Program-made: the position numbers and the translations under genes
Assembly: GCF_020379485.1 (NCBI RefSeq)
Contig: NC_063450.1
Coordinates: forward strand, 32,278,137-32,342,136
Origin: Brassica napus
Lineage: Eukaryota > Streptophyta > Magnoliopsida > Brassicales > Brassicaceae
DNA: 64,000 nucleotides
Direction: 5' to 3'
Notes under the pieces: generated by a model
Seen by the model: only the letters and a program-made list of their open reading frames with translations
Told to the model about the DNA's origin: nothing
The model's database searches: none
Part shown: positions 22,683 through 35,000 of the stretch, one piece after another
How the letters are laid out: each line of letters begins with the position of its first letter
Numbering within the stretch: the stretch's first letter is position 1

Positions 22683-23819
22683 CATACTGTGGACAAACTG
22701 AACAATACTAGACTTTGCTCAAATGAGCTTTATTAAGATAGAAAAGAGATATTGAAATAGCTCATGAGAGCTTTATTGAATGCAACAAACTAAAGAGAGG
22801 GAAGCTTAGATTGTCACCAAGATAAGAAGGTTTTGGATTAATTCATAAAGATAAAAGAGAAGCTGCTTGAAAGGCATCCAAGGTTGCATACTAGCAAGTA
22901 TTCTAACGACATATATAGTGGTTTATAAAACCCTAGTTACATAGTTACAAAAGCTTCTTAATGGATCATAAGTTGGGCTTCACTATGGGCTTCAATATCC
23001 TCCCGCAAACTTGGCATCGGGTAGTGAATCAAGCAGCTGAGCCAAGTTTGAAAATGCAAAAGAAGATGGATTTGAAGGGAGCATAAGCAGTTGAAGGTCC
23101 ATGGCAAGTAGGTAGATGACTCTATTCAGCTTGGAGAATAGACATAAGTGTGAGAACATCTTCAGGTTCTTTTCACCTATTTGTCTCACAACAAGTTGGG
23201 GATTTTTTTTTTTTTTAATCCTCTTAACTGGACTAAGCTATCTCACAGCCAAAGAGAATATCCATCCTACAACAGACTAAACCTCAACTCTCTATTTCCT
23301 ATCCATATGCCACCAAAACTCCTCGTTCTCACAATCTGTTTTTCTCTTGGACATTTAACCAAACATCTTGTGTGCACTCATCAAAAAAACATAAACTTGC
23401 TGCCACTAATCTCATTATAATCAAACCCAAAACATTACAGTTGCAATCTATAGCTTCATGAGTTCAATCCTAATATCTAAACCATCAGCAGACAGCATCA
23501 AACGAACCATAAAACCATTGAGTTTTATCCCCTTAAATCAAAGTCTGATGTGTGTGCTGTCTTCAAAGCTTTTCAACTTCAAGTAGAAAACCTGGCTCTG
23601 ATACCATGTGGACAAACTGAACAATACTAGACTTTGCTCAAATGAGCTTTATTAAGATAGAAAAGATATATTGAAATAGCTCATGAGAGCTTTATTGAAT
23701 GCAACAAACTAAAGAGAGGAAAACTTAGATTGTCACCAAGATAAGAAGGTTTTGGATTAATTCATAAAGATAAAAGAGAGGCTGCTTGAAAGGCAGCCAA
23801 GGTTGTATACTAGCAAGTA

Positions 23820-24697
23820 GGCCTGGGCGTTCGGGTACCTGTTGGCATTCGGGTCGGGTTTTTCGGATTTCAGTTCTTTTTTATAACACCTCATAGATCC
23901 CATTCTTGTAAATTTGCAAGTACGGGTCGGGTTCGGATATAACACATCGGGTTAGGATCGGTTTTGTATCACATCATAGAACCCATAAAGTAACCATATA
24001 TCATTTGGATTCAGATTATATCGGATCAGTTCGGATATACCCGAAATGAAATCTAAAATTTAAAAACAAAACATAAGAAATATATACTTATTTATATATA
24101 ATTAAGTTTTTAAAGTGGTTATTTAAAATTTAAATACTTATTGTTAGATACCATATCAAAATAAATATGAAATTGAATATTTGAAATATATATTCATGTT
24201 TCATATAATTACATTGTATACTCCATCCGTTTCATAATACTTGATGTTTTGCCTAACTGCACAAAGATTAAGAAAATTAATTTTTTCTTAAAAAAAATTT
24301 AAAGATATAATTTTAAAATCAGTTAACCAATTATAAAAAAGACGGTAAAATCTAATTGGTTGAACAGTTTCCAATAAAGTTAAAGTTAACCTTAAAATCT
24401 CAAAACTTCATGTAAATTGAAACAAAATAATCCTTCTAAAACATCATCTATATTGAAACGGAGGGAGTAGTTTGGACATTCGGACCGGTTTCTTCGGATA
24501 TCTTTTCGGATTTTTTTATTTTTCTTGTTTTCGGGTTACCCGTTCGGGTTCGATTAATAACACTTCGGGTTCGGATATGTTTTGTACCACCTTACAAGAT
24601 CCATTCGGGTATTTTTTACATTTCAGACCAGGTACGGATCGGATTTTTCGGTTCGGGTTCAGTTCGGATTTCGAATTATGGATTTTATGATCAGACC
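23820..24697. mobile_element. Nested unclassified element, unit 2 copy
   Basis: Counterpart of 8157-9035 with the same TACTAGCAAGTA flanks (23808-23819, 24698-24709). Confidence 0.65.
24221..24467. mobile_element. Stowaway-type MITE, unit 2 copy
   Basis: Counterpart of 8558-8805, flanked by TA. One inverted repeat has a single change (CTCCATCCG). Confidence 0.88.
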
Positions 24698-25069
24698 TAC
24701 TAGCAAGTATTTTAACGACATATATAGTGGTTTATAAAACCCTAGTTACGTAGTTACAAAAGCTTCTTAAATGGATCATAAGTTGGGCTTCACTATCGGC
24801 TTCTATACATACAACGGGTTCGTGTAATATGGCATCGTTTATTGTTTTCTTTTATAAGTTTTGTTTGGTATTAATATATGCTGCAATTATTCAACATAAA
24901 TCATGGTCCTACAGTTTTAATATCGGAAAATACTAAAAAAATATGTTTCATATAATATTCTTTAGATATCATTTTTCTTCTTCTGTATGGTGGAAGTGAT
25001 GGACATTCACTGAATGGGGTTAGTCCAGAAAAGTTAAAAAAGAAACGAATTTTTGTATGGTTGTTAACT

Positions 25070-25364
25070 TGTTATAAGCAATAAGCAATGTATTATTGAA
25101 TATCAAAAGTGAATTACAATCCCAAGGACCTTTCTCCTTGAGTAAACTGAATCGCAGAGACAAACCCTCTCACGACTTCAATCTTCTCTAACAAACTTTC
25201 ATGAGAAATTATCTACAACAGACTCTCATTATTTATACTTCTCTCCACTCACCATCAATTATCTTCACTTCCCTCCAATTCCTCTGCCACGTCATCTCAT
25301 ATTAAGCCTTTTTTTCTCAACTCCTCTGCCTCTCTTCCTGATGTATACTCTCAAGGGTCTATCA
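25070..25364 (-). mobile_element. Isolated Copia-like LTR, unit 3 copy
   Basis: Counterpart of 9408-9702, also followed by the complement of a purine tract. Confidence 0.6.
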
Positions 25365-25820
25365 ATACCCCCATCCCCCCTCCCCCTTCAGGTAAAATCT
25401 GGTCTCTCACATGGATCAGCCGATAGGATTTATTGAAAAAAACACACATAGAGCCATGATTGCTCATAACCAGGTAAACCTTTCCACTGGATTAATGCCT
25501 CCAAATGAATGTGTGAATGTTTTTCTGTTTGACTAATTTAAACTGTGTAATAATACTAGTATATATTAGATTCTTTTAAACATTTCAATAGCAATCATCA
25601 GGCAAAGACAAAGATACATTATAAGAATATTAACTCAAGTACCAAAACATGAATTATACTGTTCTTAACTGTGCAACAACAATCAAATCAAGACTCAAAC
25701 TCAACTGAATAAAATTAAAGACAACTTTCTTTAACAATCGAGACCTAACGGTTGAGAACTCAGCAGATCAAATCTCTAGCTAGGTCTTGGATCCATCATC
25801 ATCGGTCTCCTCCTTGTCTT

Positions 25821-26735
25821 CTACCACAATATTAATTGTGTCTTATGACAGGAGGAGGAGGACAGTACTGAAGCATATGATGTAGCCTTGGTGCAAACAA
25901 AAGGATGTTTCAACAGATCCGCTGCGGTGGCTCTGCGTGAGGGCTGCAACGCCATGCACCGCCTCAAGAAGTCATTGGCCAGCGGAGATACAAGTCTCGG
26001 AAGCCTCCACTTGTAAAAACATTCTCCCAACTTCACTGGACGGCCTCCATACATCTGAAGCACAACACACCCTAGAGCCCACATGTCAACAGCCGGTCCA
26101 ATCATCTTCACTCGGTTGGGTCCCAAAGACTCAGGGGGCATGTACTCCTTTGTACCGCCAGACAAGGAGGACCTTGGATTCGTACAAGAAGGCTCCTTAG
26201 ATAGACCGAAGTCAGCAAGCTTGAGATCCCACGGCTCTCCGACAATCTTGGAAGGAAAGAGGAGAACGTTAGCCGGCTTGAGGTCGCAGTGAACGTAGCC
26301 GTGAGAGTGAAGAGCCTCGAGTCCTTGAAGGATCATGAGAGCAGCGCGTCCGATCATAACCTCAGGCATTGGTTGGCCAGAGAAGTGGGTGATGAAGTTG
26401 TGGAGAGTACCTTTGGAGGCAAACTCCATGTACATGTAACAATGGTCGAGGTTGATACCTATGTGAAGATTAGGGTTTGTGGTTTGGACGATGCGTGGAT
26501 GGTTACGGAAACGAAGCATGATCCTATGCTCTTTCTTGAGACTCTCCATGTAAGCTATCGGAGATGATTTCTCAGCGTGTAACCGGTGTTTGGAGTCTCT
26601 TATGAGAGTGACCGAACCAAAACTACCTCGGCCAAGTACACAGACAAACTCTAGTACTGAAGAAGATTGGCCAACAACATTCGGAGCTTTGCTGATGTTG
26701 TTGTTGTCTTCTCTAATCATCACCATCTTAGTCAT
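25821..26735 (-). CDS. MAPKKK-like (STE11-type) Ser/Thr protein kinase, copy 3
   Basis: Intronless, 304 residues, with the same kinase motifs as copy 2 (GRGSFGSV, HAEKSS, HCDLKPANVLL, LADFGLSK, YMPPESL). Differences include PVKLGECFYKW instead of PVKMGECCYKW and a C-terminal extension LILW. The extension arises because about 13 bp present beyond the stop in copy 2 are absent here, which moves the stop codon. It is the copy nearest the conserved gene block. Downstream lie the LTR remnant and the unit junction. It looks intact; function beyond a kinase is unknown. Confidence 0.9.
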   Translation of the reverse strand: MTKMVMIREDNNNISKAPNVVGQSSSVLEFVCVLGRGSFGSVTLIRDSKHRLHAEKSSPIAYMESLKKEHRIMLRFRNHPRIVQTTNPNLHIGINLDHCYMYMEFASKGTLHNFITHFSGQPMPEVMIGRAALMILQGLEALHSHGYVHCDLKPANVLLFPSKIVGEPWDLKLADFGLSKEPSCTNPRSSLSGGTKEYMPPESLGPNRVKMIGPAVDMWALGCVVLQMYGGRPVKLGECFYKWRLPRLVSPLANDFLRRCMALQPSRRATAADLLKHPFVCTKATSYASVLSSSSCHKTQLILW

Positions 26736-26832
26736 TCTCTGTAACTAGGGTTCTTGACTCTATTGTGTTTTGTTTTTGGTCTGAGAAACAAGTAATCGAA
26801 TCAATGATAGCTAGAGGAGTCTCTAGCGTTCT

Positions 26833-26841
26833 TATATATAT
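26833..26841 (-). promoter_or_regulatory. Putative TATA box of kinase copy 3
   Basis: Same sequence and spacing as in copies 1 and 2; the shared promoter extends to 27033, where the Helitron of the other units begins. Confidence 0.5.
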
Positions 26842-27032
26842 GAAGCTACTTGAGTACGTTGTTCACTATTCGCTTTGGGTTTTCACTCTTTCCTTTTGTT
26901 TTTGTTGTTTATCGTGTTTAGTTTTTTAAACTAAATTATCATGTTTAATTTCCTTTTCAGTTTCTTATTCCTTTTTTTTTGGTTATTCCTCAAAATCTAA
27001 ATTGATTTTCATATTTGCATTCTTATATATCT

Positions 27033-27034
27033 TA
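27033..27034. other. Empty Helitron target site (A|T)
   Basis: The sequence ATATATCTTA|TTTATGA joins exactly the two flanks that surround the Helitrons of units 1 and 2. It confirms both element ends. Confidence 0.85.
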
Positions 27035-28289
27035 TTTATGATAAGCTGAATCTGTTACAAGTTGTTCACTATTTTCTTTTTAGTTGTATCTTTCCTTTTT
27101 TCTTACTCCTCAAAATTTAAATTGATTTTAAACTGATTTTATTGCTTTTTAGGGTTTGGTTTTTGATTTAGTTTTAAGATTTTAGTTTTTTCAATTTTTA
27201 GTTTCTGATTTTTCTGTAGATTTTAGCTTTTAGAAAAACTTGGACGATGATTTAGATTTTAGAAAATTTTAGTTTAAAAAATTTAGATTAAATTAATAAA
27301 GAATAAAATAATAAGAATAATAATAAAAAAATTTAAAGCAATTAAAATACATTATATTATCACCAAAAACATACATACAAAGATAATTATATAAAACTGC
27401 ATGCTCTTAAAAATTTCAATTTTATTGAATATTTCGAAATTGATATTTAAAAATACTACAATATGTTATTTAAGTAATTAATTATTAAAAATAAAGAATT
27501 AAGACCAGACAGTTAATGGATTTGGGCACAAATATTTCTATTATTATTAATTTTCTGTAAGTACTTTATATAAAAGTTAATTAAAATAGTAAGGTTTAAA
27601 TAAAATTTTCTTTTGAAATTTTCTGAATTTATTAAATTTATAAAAACAGGAACTTTGTTATTGTATATAAAATGATACTTTTCTAAAATCTAAAATTAAT
27701 AGCAATATTAAAAAAATTGAAAAACCGACATAATTTGATGAAAAACTTAACAGATGTAGTTTTTGGATTTTCTTTAAAAATTAGGAAAAAAAATAAAACT
27801 AGTTTCCTTTGATTGAAGGAAAAATATTTATCTTTTCTTCTTTTTTTTTGGTCAAAGGAAATCTATTTATTTAAGAGTTTGATTGGGTAAAAGGTGGTTT
27901 TTTTCAAAAACATACCCAAAACCACTTCAAGATCAGTACATAATCAACACCTTAACCTGGCTTATGAACTTGTGTTTGTACCAATAAACGTTTTACTTCA
28001 CAAAATCGTATTTTAATTCTTAATCATTAGCTCACTATACAAGTTTGAGTTACAAACCTTTACACCGGTTCAATAAACCACATTCATTTAAGAAGAATCC
28101 AAAACTGATATAATAGATGGCTCGGCAGTAGATGCAGCCCTGACTCCAAGTTTTTGTTTGGTATTTAATATATGCTGCAATTATTCAACATAAATCATGG
28201 TACTACTGTTTTAATATTGGAAAAATACAAAAAAAATATGTTTCATATAATCTTCTTTGGATATCATTTTTCTTCTTCTTTATGGTGGA

Positions 28290-29423
28290 CGTGATAGATA
28301 TTCATTGAATGGGTTAGTGGTAAGAGCTCCAGGTATGAGTCTATTAAAGATCCCAATGACTAAACCAAGCTCAGTGGCTCAAGGTGTGTCTATGTGGGAA
28401 TGGTCTGGCTCTGCATTTGATGAAGGAGAAAAAGCTGCTAAGTGGTTTTCAGATTATCTTGGCAAACAAAGCCGTTGGTTCGGTTTGATAAAGGTCTTGG
28501 CCTTTTTTTTTTTTGTTCTTGTGAATATTTTATTTGTAACATATTTTGGATGCATAGATTTGACGTCAAGTTTTCTTAATTTTGATACAGAAACTGAAAC
28601 TAGGCCTTCACCTCCTCAGTTTGCACCAGATTACACCACAACATTTGCAAATACGTTTCCCTTTATTGGTTGCCTCTCAGGTAAGCCTATATTGATATCT
28701 GTAAAGTATAGTATGCATTTAATCTTCCTCTTCTGTTGTTTTGTGATTAGGGTTCTTTAGACTAACTGAATACACTTCTTTCAGAACCGGTGCCTATGAA
28801 CCGTTTTCGACCCAAGTAAGCTATCTTTGTTCCTGAATTCTATCTTCAAGGATGGTTGTTTTTCTTCCTAATCTTGATTTTCTTGTTTCTCTTGTAGTAT
28901 TATTGTGGATAACTGTGATCCTTTCGGAGAAGATCTCTGGGATGAAGTCATGATAAAAGAACTTGTCTTCCAAGGAGTTGTTAGGCTATGTAGCCGCTGC
29001 AAGGTGAATATGACGTGAACAAGTAAAACTAAAGTCAGATTGTTTCACTTGAAGTGTTTTTTTCAACTGTTTTGTTATTTCAGTTACCATCTGTGAATCA
29101 AGAAACTGGTGTTTCCGGATGCAACTGAACCAATTGAAACTCTGATGAAATTCTGATCAGACAAAGTCTTAATCCCACACAAGAAACCGCATGGAAAGGT
29201 GAGATATTGAAAGACCTATAAAAGATCTCAAGTTATCTTGTTTGTACATTGATGCTAAATCGATTTCGATTTCGGTTTATGACAGGTTTTCTTTGGTAAG
29301 GATATGGTTTGGAATTGGCACATTACCAACAACAACCAAGGCAAAGGTAACAAGACAATCAAAGTTGGAGATTCCATCTCTGTCATAAGGAAGATCCCTC
29401 CCAGGGCTGAAGCACCTGTTTAA
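28290..29423 (+). pseudogene. Broken mARC / MOSC-domain protein gene (At5g44720-like)
   Basis: Exon-like pieces match the mARC (amidoxime-reducing molybdoenzyme) MOSC region: about 28311-28493 (LVVRAPGM, VSMWEWSGSAFDEGE), 28591-28680, 28785-28815 (EPVPMNRFRP), 28898-29003 (VDNCDPFGEDLWDE, LCSRCK), 29084-29198 and 29286-29423 (GKTIKVGDSISVIRK-like end, stop TAA). Splice sites are largely kept. Lesions: the N-terminal exons are missing and replaced by the tandem array; about one base is missing in the SRLVRF-like part; a segment before EPVP is lost; a frameshift lies near 29125; TGA stands where the family has Arg in KFRSDK. An intact mARC would bind the molybdenum cofactor through the conserved cysteine seen in CSRCK. 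Not functional as written. Confidence 0.85.
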
Positions 29424-29727
29424 GTCATAAATGTAAACATATGTTATGTTGTGTAATAATCTCAAAATAAAGTAAGGAGAGGCATGCTTTCTTGCTTATG
29501 TAGATTATTAAAAACTGCACTTGTTAAGTGATTCACCAAGTTGGAATTGTATTTTCTGTTTGAATAGATCTTGACCTTTGAGAACCTGAAGAACTTGGAG
29601 CAAATATACTATCAGCGAAGAAACCAAAATGGGACATTTAAACTCTTTTTACTCATAAGAAGAAAGAGCCAAAATGTGCAATACTACAATATATCAGATT
29701 CTTACTTAAGATAAACTCTATTTTTTT

Positions 29728-30684
29728 TTAACATTTCAACTTATCAGACTCCAAAAGCTGTTGAACAGCAACCAAATCAGGAAGCACAATAGCTCCAGCT
29801 TCCCTCCAGTCTTTAGCAGCTTCTGTCTTAAACCTATCAAGCAACAAAGCATGCATCCCAATACTCTTTGCCGGAACATAATCTTTACGCATACTATCTC
29901 CGATATGCAAAACCTCTTCAGGCGCAATGTTCCCAGCTCTCTCTAGAGCCAACTTGTAAATCCTCGGATCTGGTTTCTCCACCCCTTCAATACCAGAGAA
30001 CACCCCAAAATCCCACTCTCCCTAAAACAAACCAATCAAGCATATGAGAAAACTTGAGAATCAACTTCGAAAATCACAAACATATTTCACAGTGAGAGAG
30101 ACTTGTTCAATACCTTGTTCAAACCCAAGGCAGGTAAAATAACTTCTTGATATCGATACTCGGCGTTGCTAACAAGTCCAACTATAAGACCTTTCTGGCG
30201 TGCCCATCTCAAGAAGGGGCGAGAATCTTGAAAGACAGAGTAAGGTGCAGCAGAACCAAACGTTGAATAGATTCGTTTGAACACTTTCTCAAATGTCTCC
30301 TCATCATACTCATATCCTGCCTAATTTAAATATCAAAACCCTCCCTTCAACATCAAAGTAGGTAACATATGCTTTAACATGAAAATCTAAAGAATCAAAT
30401 TAGCATATTACCTTGACAAATGAGTCTCTGACAACGGTTTTCCACCAGACAAGGTTTGGTATTTTGGCGGAGAAACCGAAACAAGGGTACTTTTGAGCCA
30501 TGTCAGTGTAAGCTAGCTTGAAACCTTCATGGACACGTTTGTAATCAGGACAGGGCAAGCCAATGGCTTTAGCAGCCATACAATAGTAATCACCAAGCTC
30601 TCCTTTGTAAGCTATGAGTGTACCAGTAACATCTACTGTGATACACCGTAACTTGGATAAAAGAGACATGGCTCCTCCTGTCAT
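29728..30684 (-). CDS. HAD-superfamily hydrolase (HDHD3-like)
   Basis: Three coding exons (30412-30684, 30114-30320, 29728-30021) give 257 residues in frame, with GT-AG introns. The start is ATG at 30684 (MTGGAMSLLSKL); a second in-frame ATG five codons on is equally possible. A leader exon ending near 31043 with a GT donor, and an acceptor at about 30695, suggest a 5'-UTR intron. HAD motif I reads DVTGTL (about residue 18). The second aspartate of the usual DxD is threonine, so phosphatase chemistry is uncertain. Motif II is the S of LVSNA; motifs III/IV lie around EKPDPRIY and HIGDSMRKDY. It closely resembles the Arabidopsis At5g44730 product as I recall it. The substrate is unknown. Confidence 0.9.
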
Positions 30685-31099
30685 CTTCTCTCGCACTGTA
30701 AAACCAAAAAAAAAAGGGAGATCAATTTAGTAACACAAAAGATTTGAAGTTAATAACACAAAAATATGATCAATTTATAACACAAGTGAGCTCCCTAATG
30801 GCTAATTTTAATTTCTTCGCCTGCTGCCAAAAAAATTATTTTTGATGTGAGTTTCATTGGACGAAGATTTACAGAGAAAGATCTGATTCTATTTCATGGG
30901 TTTTGCCCAAAAGTGCTCTGATTGATTAAGACAAGAATCAAAATAAATGATGGAATCGACATAAATGTAGGGACACAAAGAGGAAAGCTTTATCGCAAGA
31001 AAGCAAACAAAAAGCACGAAACTTGAAGTACCCACCAGAAGCTGAGATTCGGGGGAACACTTTGGTTTCTTCTTCAATTGGGTTATATATCTTCGAAAG

Positions 31100-32011
31100 C
31101 TTTAAAGCTACACTGAAATGAGATCACCCAAGTCCCTTTGTTGTATGTATATATATTACACGAAACACACAGAGAAGTTGTTGAATAGATGCGTGCTCTC
31201 ACGTGTGGGTTGCGCACACAGAGACAAATTAGGCTGGCAGCTAATGGATTTTTTTTAAAACAAGCTTCTTTGATTTTGGTGTTAAGATAGATTTCTTGAG
31301 ATATCGGACACTCTTAAAGGTTACATTAATTGCTTATTTGGAGACCAAGTTTGAGGATATTTTCGTAATTTACACACAAAATGAAAATAATTAATCCATT
31401 GGATGGCATGATAGTGGCCTGCTGTTTTGTCTTTAAACCAGAAACCGGGTTCAGGTTTTCTGTTTATTCCTATAACACGTTTTTTTTGTGTTTCTACAGA
31501 TTTTTTTTTTAACTGTACAACTATTAAATGATGTGAAACAATATTACACAATCTGGCAATATAAACAACGACTTGATCATTCTCTTTTTACTTTTTGTTG
31601 TCGTAAATGTTAAATTTTATACCGAATTTTCTTTTTTTGACAGAAATTAAAAAGATGACTAATACCAAAAAGACCAAAGATCTAAACAACTACAAAGGAA
31701 GAGAAGTATGTGTTGGCAAGAAAATAAGGCAAGTCTTGTTTAGAAGAAGTTTGATATATAATAGTTAACAGTCTTGACTTTCTTAGAATAACGTTTTATA
31801 CAAAATTTTGATTGGGTACACAAGTAAAAAGGTCCCCATACTAAGAAATGAGAGAGTAATTAAGTAGGATGTTTAGCCTAACCATTTTTCTAGAATATTG
31901 AATAATAATAATATAACTATTGTATTTGTAAATACAATATCATATTATCTCAAACAAGAAATAAAGACTACGCAATACACAGTTTAACCACAGAGACACA
32001 AGAGCCTGAAC
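31100..32011. other. Intergenic, no gene seen
   Basis: Between the HAD gene leader and the POLH stop codon. AT-rich, with short frames only. It should hold the HAD gene promoter and the POLH 3' UTR. Confidence 0.6.
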
Positions 32012-35000
32012 CTATCTCTTCAGTGGTGAAAAATAATGAGCAATGCTTGAGGAAGCAGAACCATCACCTTTGCTTTTACCAGCGTTAGGCCGTTTATTAG
32101 GACGTAGGAAACTCCTGAATTCTCTTTGAATCTCATAGGGCAACTCGTCGAAAACAGACTGATCGATTTCACCAACCTTGTATCCCCATTCTGTTTCTCT
32201 TCTATCTTCCACCTCTTGATTCACTTCACTACTATGGTTTGTGGAGCTACTCAAGTTGCCTCTGTTACTTGTTAATGACACTGTTGAATCTTCTCGAGTC
32301 TCTTGCTGTGATTGAGGAGTTGCATTGTAATTCTTAAAAATATCGACAATTGAAGGCATTCCCTAAGAACATATAAACAAAACAGATTCTCAGAAAAAGG
32401 CTGAAGGTTTGTGTATTACAGAAACAAGCAAAGAAACGGTTATAAACTAGCATACCCGATTCTTCTCCTTGGAGTTGTTTATCTTCCGCCCAATTGTCTT
32501 CGTTTGTGTGCCTGATTGGGTTGGAAACTCCTTTGCTTCACTTGATTGACAAGAGGCATCCTGACAAGGAAACTGCACAGTTGGTTCTTCAATGGTACAA
32601 CAGTTACTTGATAAAATAGCTTGATAAGCTCTTGAGTCATTCAAACTATACACAGAACCTCTTCAAATTTCTAATCTCTTGAAACTGATAACTTAATTGT
32701 GCCTGGTTGTGTTTGGCCTTTTTTTCTAGAGAGATGAGAGTAAAAACTTTCGGGTATAGATACCTTTTCAGGGACCATGTCCATGTTTCCATATGAATTG
32801 TCTAAATCAGGCGAAGTATCAGTTATGCTGATGTCTTTATTAGGCATTGCTGCTTCGGTTTCTGCTGATTTCTGTTCAGAACAACTTTCACTAGCTACAC
32901 AAATTGCAAGACAAAACATGAAATTAAGTTGATTCAAGAACAGTTCTGCAAATACACAGGAAGACTCTGGAATACCTGAGGGAGTCATCGCTACATGTTC
33001 TTGAGGACAACCACTTTCTGAACTTGAAGGAATAGTTGATTGACTTTGAAAATATCTCATTATCGAGCTTGTGCCCTACGAATAAAACATCACTTCTACC
33101 AGTACAGTGTAGAAAACAAGCTACATGTTCGATAGTGGGAAATATATAGAAGATATTTTAGATGCTATGTGAACTTACAGATGGTATATCCACGATCTTG
33201 CTTGCTGAAACAGAGAGTCCTGTTATTCTCCATGTTTCTTTCTTATTGCCTTGAGGTTTAGTCCCGAAAGGTCCCATGTATTCACGCAACGCAGCTTGGA
33301 ACAAGTTAAAGGCATCTTCCTGAATCTTGGTTACCCCATATCTCAGAGGACATGATTTTGAAGGAAACTTCTTTTGCGAATCTGAATCCTTTGACTGCAT
33401 AGTATTTTACCAAAAAATGATTTTAACTCCACAAGGGTATATAACTAAGCAAAACATTTGTGCAAACAACAAATACAGGAGAAAAATAAGTACTCTGAAA
33501 GCGCTAGCATGAAGGGTAAGGGTGCTTGCAATCCGCTTATTCTGCTCCAAGTCAGAACTGAGACGCTCGTATAGTTCTTCAGAAAGCTGATTCAGCCAAT
33601 GCTGGACCTAAAAGTATTAACAGATTTTTATTAAGATAACAGTTATATGGTATAAGTAAATAATCTGGCTGAGATTCAAGTCTTACATTTGAGAGTGACC
33701 TCAAAGCACGAGGTCCAGGAAATGTCTTTCCAGAACCATGGCTTTTGGGGAGAAGACGGCCTTGCACTTCTTCCCCACTGATCCCTCTTGCAATATTCCA
33801 TAACCATGTACTACAAGGCACATCAAAACAAGTATTGATAACCTTAGTTACAAACAAGCACAAGTCCCACATCCTTTTAAGTTTATGTTATAAAGCACAT
33901 AAGTGGTCTTTTAGGTAACCAGATTCATATTTTGGCAGGCTAATCTTCACTAGCCTAAAGAGTCGATGAGAACAAATTTCTATCTTTTCAAGATTTATTA
34001 TTACCCAGTATTTATTCCGTAATGTTCTTGCAGCTTCGTTTCAGAAAACTGCAACAAGTCACTCACAGTGTCAATTCCCAAGTCAGTTTGCAAGCTAGTT
34101 CCCAGCTTTCCTCCCAGTTGTTTCCTGCAAGATACATAATTAGAGTATCTAAATAATTGCCGACAGCAACTAACAATCTTATGATCATGGGACAGAGATC
34201 AATGATGCAATTCCAAGGTTAAGACATGTTTAAACTTTTTTAGAACATACGGATAATAAATACCAAACCTTACATGTTTATACATAAATTAACATGTGTA
34301 TAACACAAATGATTTAATTCTTATAAAGAAAATATCCACTGGGGGTCAGTAAATAGGGTCTAGCTTACTTACATTTTCTTTATTGGCAAAGAACTGAGAA
34401 GTTCCTCTACAGCTGCGTATGGTACAACAGTTTGCTGGGCAGGTTTGTTCATTCCACTAGCAAGTTTGGCTAGCATCTGCTTGTTAAGTTACATGTTGTC
34501 ACTAAAAGTAGCAATAAAAGGAAACTAAAACATACAAAAGAAATCGCTTCTTGCCTTGTTATGGGCAATGCCAGCAGAACAGCTAAACTCAGTCTCCTTC
34601 AACACTTGTTTCCGTAGTTCTGCAACAATGATGATTCCACAACCTAATAACTTATCACGACGATCAGCATCTTTTCTACATATCCAATCACGGACACTCT
34701 CCTTAAAATCATCTCCATCCTGAATCAAAGCAAAAAAAATCTGTATCACAACAGTAGAAAACAACTTAGGATCAAATATATTAGAAGAATCTCAATCAAA
34801 CCTCTCTGCTCATTCCAAGAATATGGGATTTAAGAGCTTCTTCATCTATAGATTCCAAACCCTCTGGAGGCGCATCGGCGAGCATGCTTTCAGCTGCATC
34901 GGTGAGGTCAAGATACACTTCGTCAATGGAAGCCCTCTCACATTTACCGCTTTGTGCTAGAATCGAAACCACCTACGGAGAGACATAGAAGGGGATAACT

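Larger units (their letters stand above)
22688..24807 (-). mobile_element. Small non-autonomous LTR retrotransposon, unit 2 copy
   Basis: Same element as 7025-9145, with CATAC flanks at 22683-22687 and 24808-24812, left LTR from 22688 and right LTR from 23607. Sharing it at the same site shows insertion before units 1 and 2 separated. Confidence 0.8.
9361..25022. repeat. Tandem duplication unit 2
   Basis: Runs from the junction GTTAGT|CCAG at 9360/9361 through kinase copy 2, the Helitron, the LTR element and the spacer to the same junction at 25022/25023. Unit 1 (1-9360, partial) and unit 3 (25023-28318, shortened) are homologous and in the same orientation. Unit 2 is longer than unit 1 because of the Copia insertion. 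The junction joins a mARC-gene fragment to the isolated LTR. Confidence 0.85.
25023..28318. repeat. Tandem duplication unit 3 (shortened)
   Basis: Starts at the unit junction, carries the LTR piece and kinase copy 3, and never held the Helitron. It has also lost about 2.3 kb between two AAGTTTT repeats (equivalent of about 6860-9198), which removes the small LTR element. It ends by running into the mARC gene at about 28318. The left part (25023-27033) is over 99% like unit 2 by eye; the right part (27034-28318) is clearly more divergent. Confidence 0.8.
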
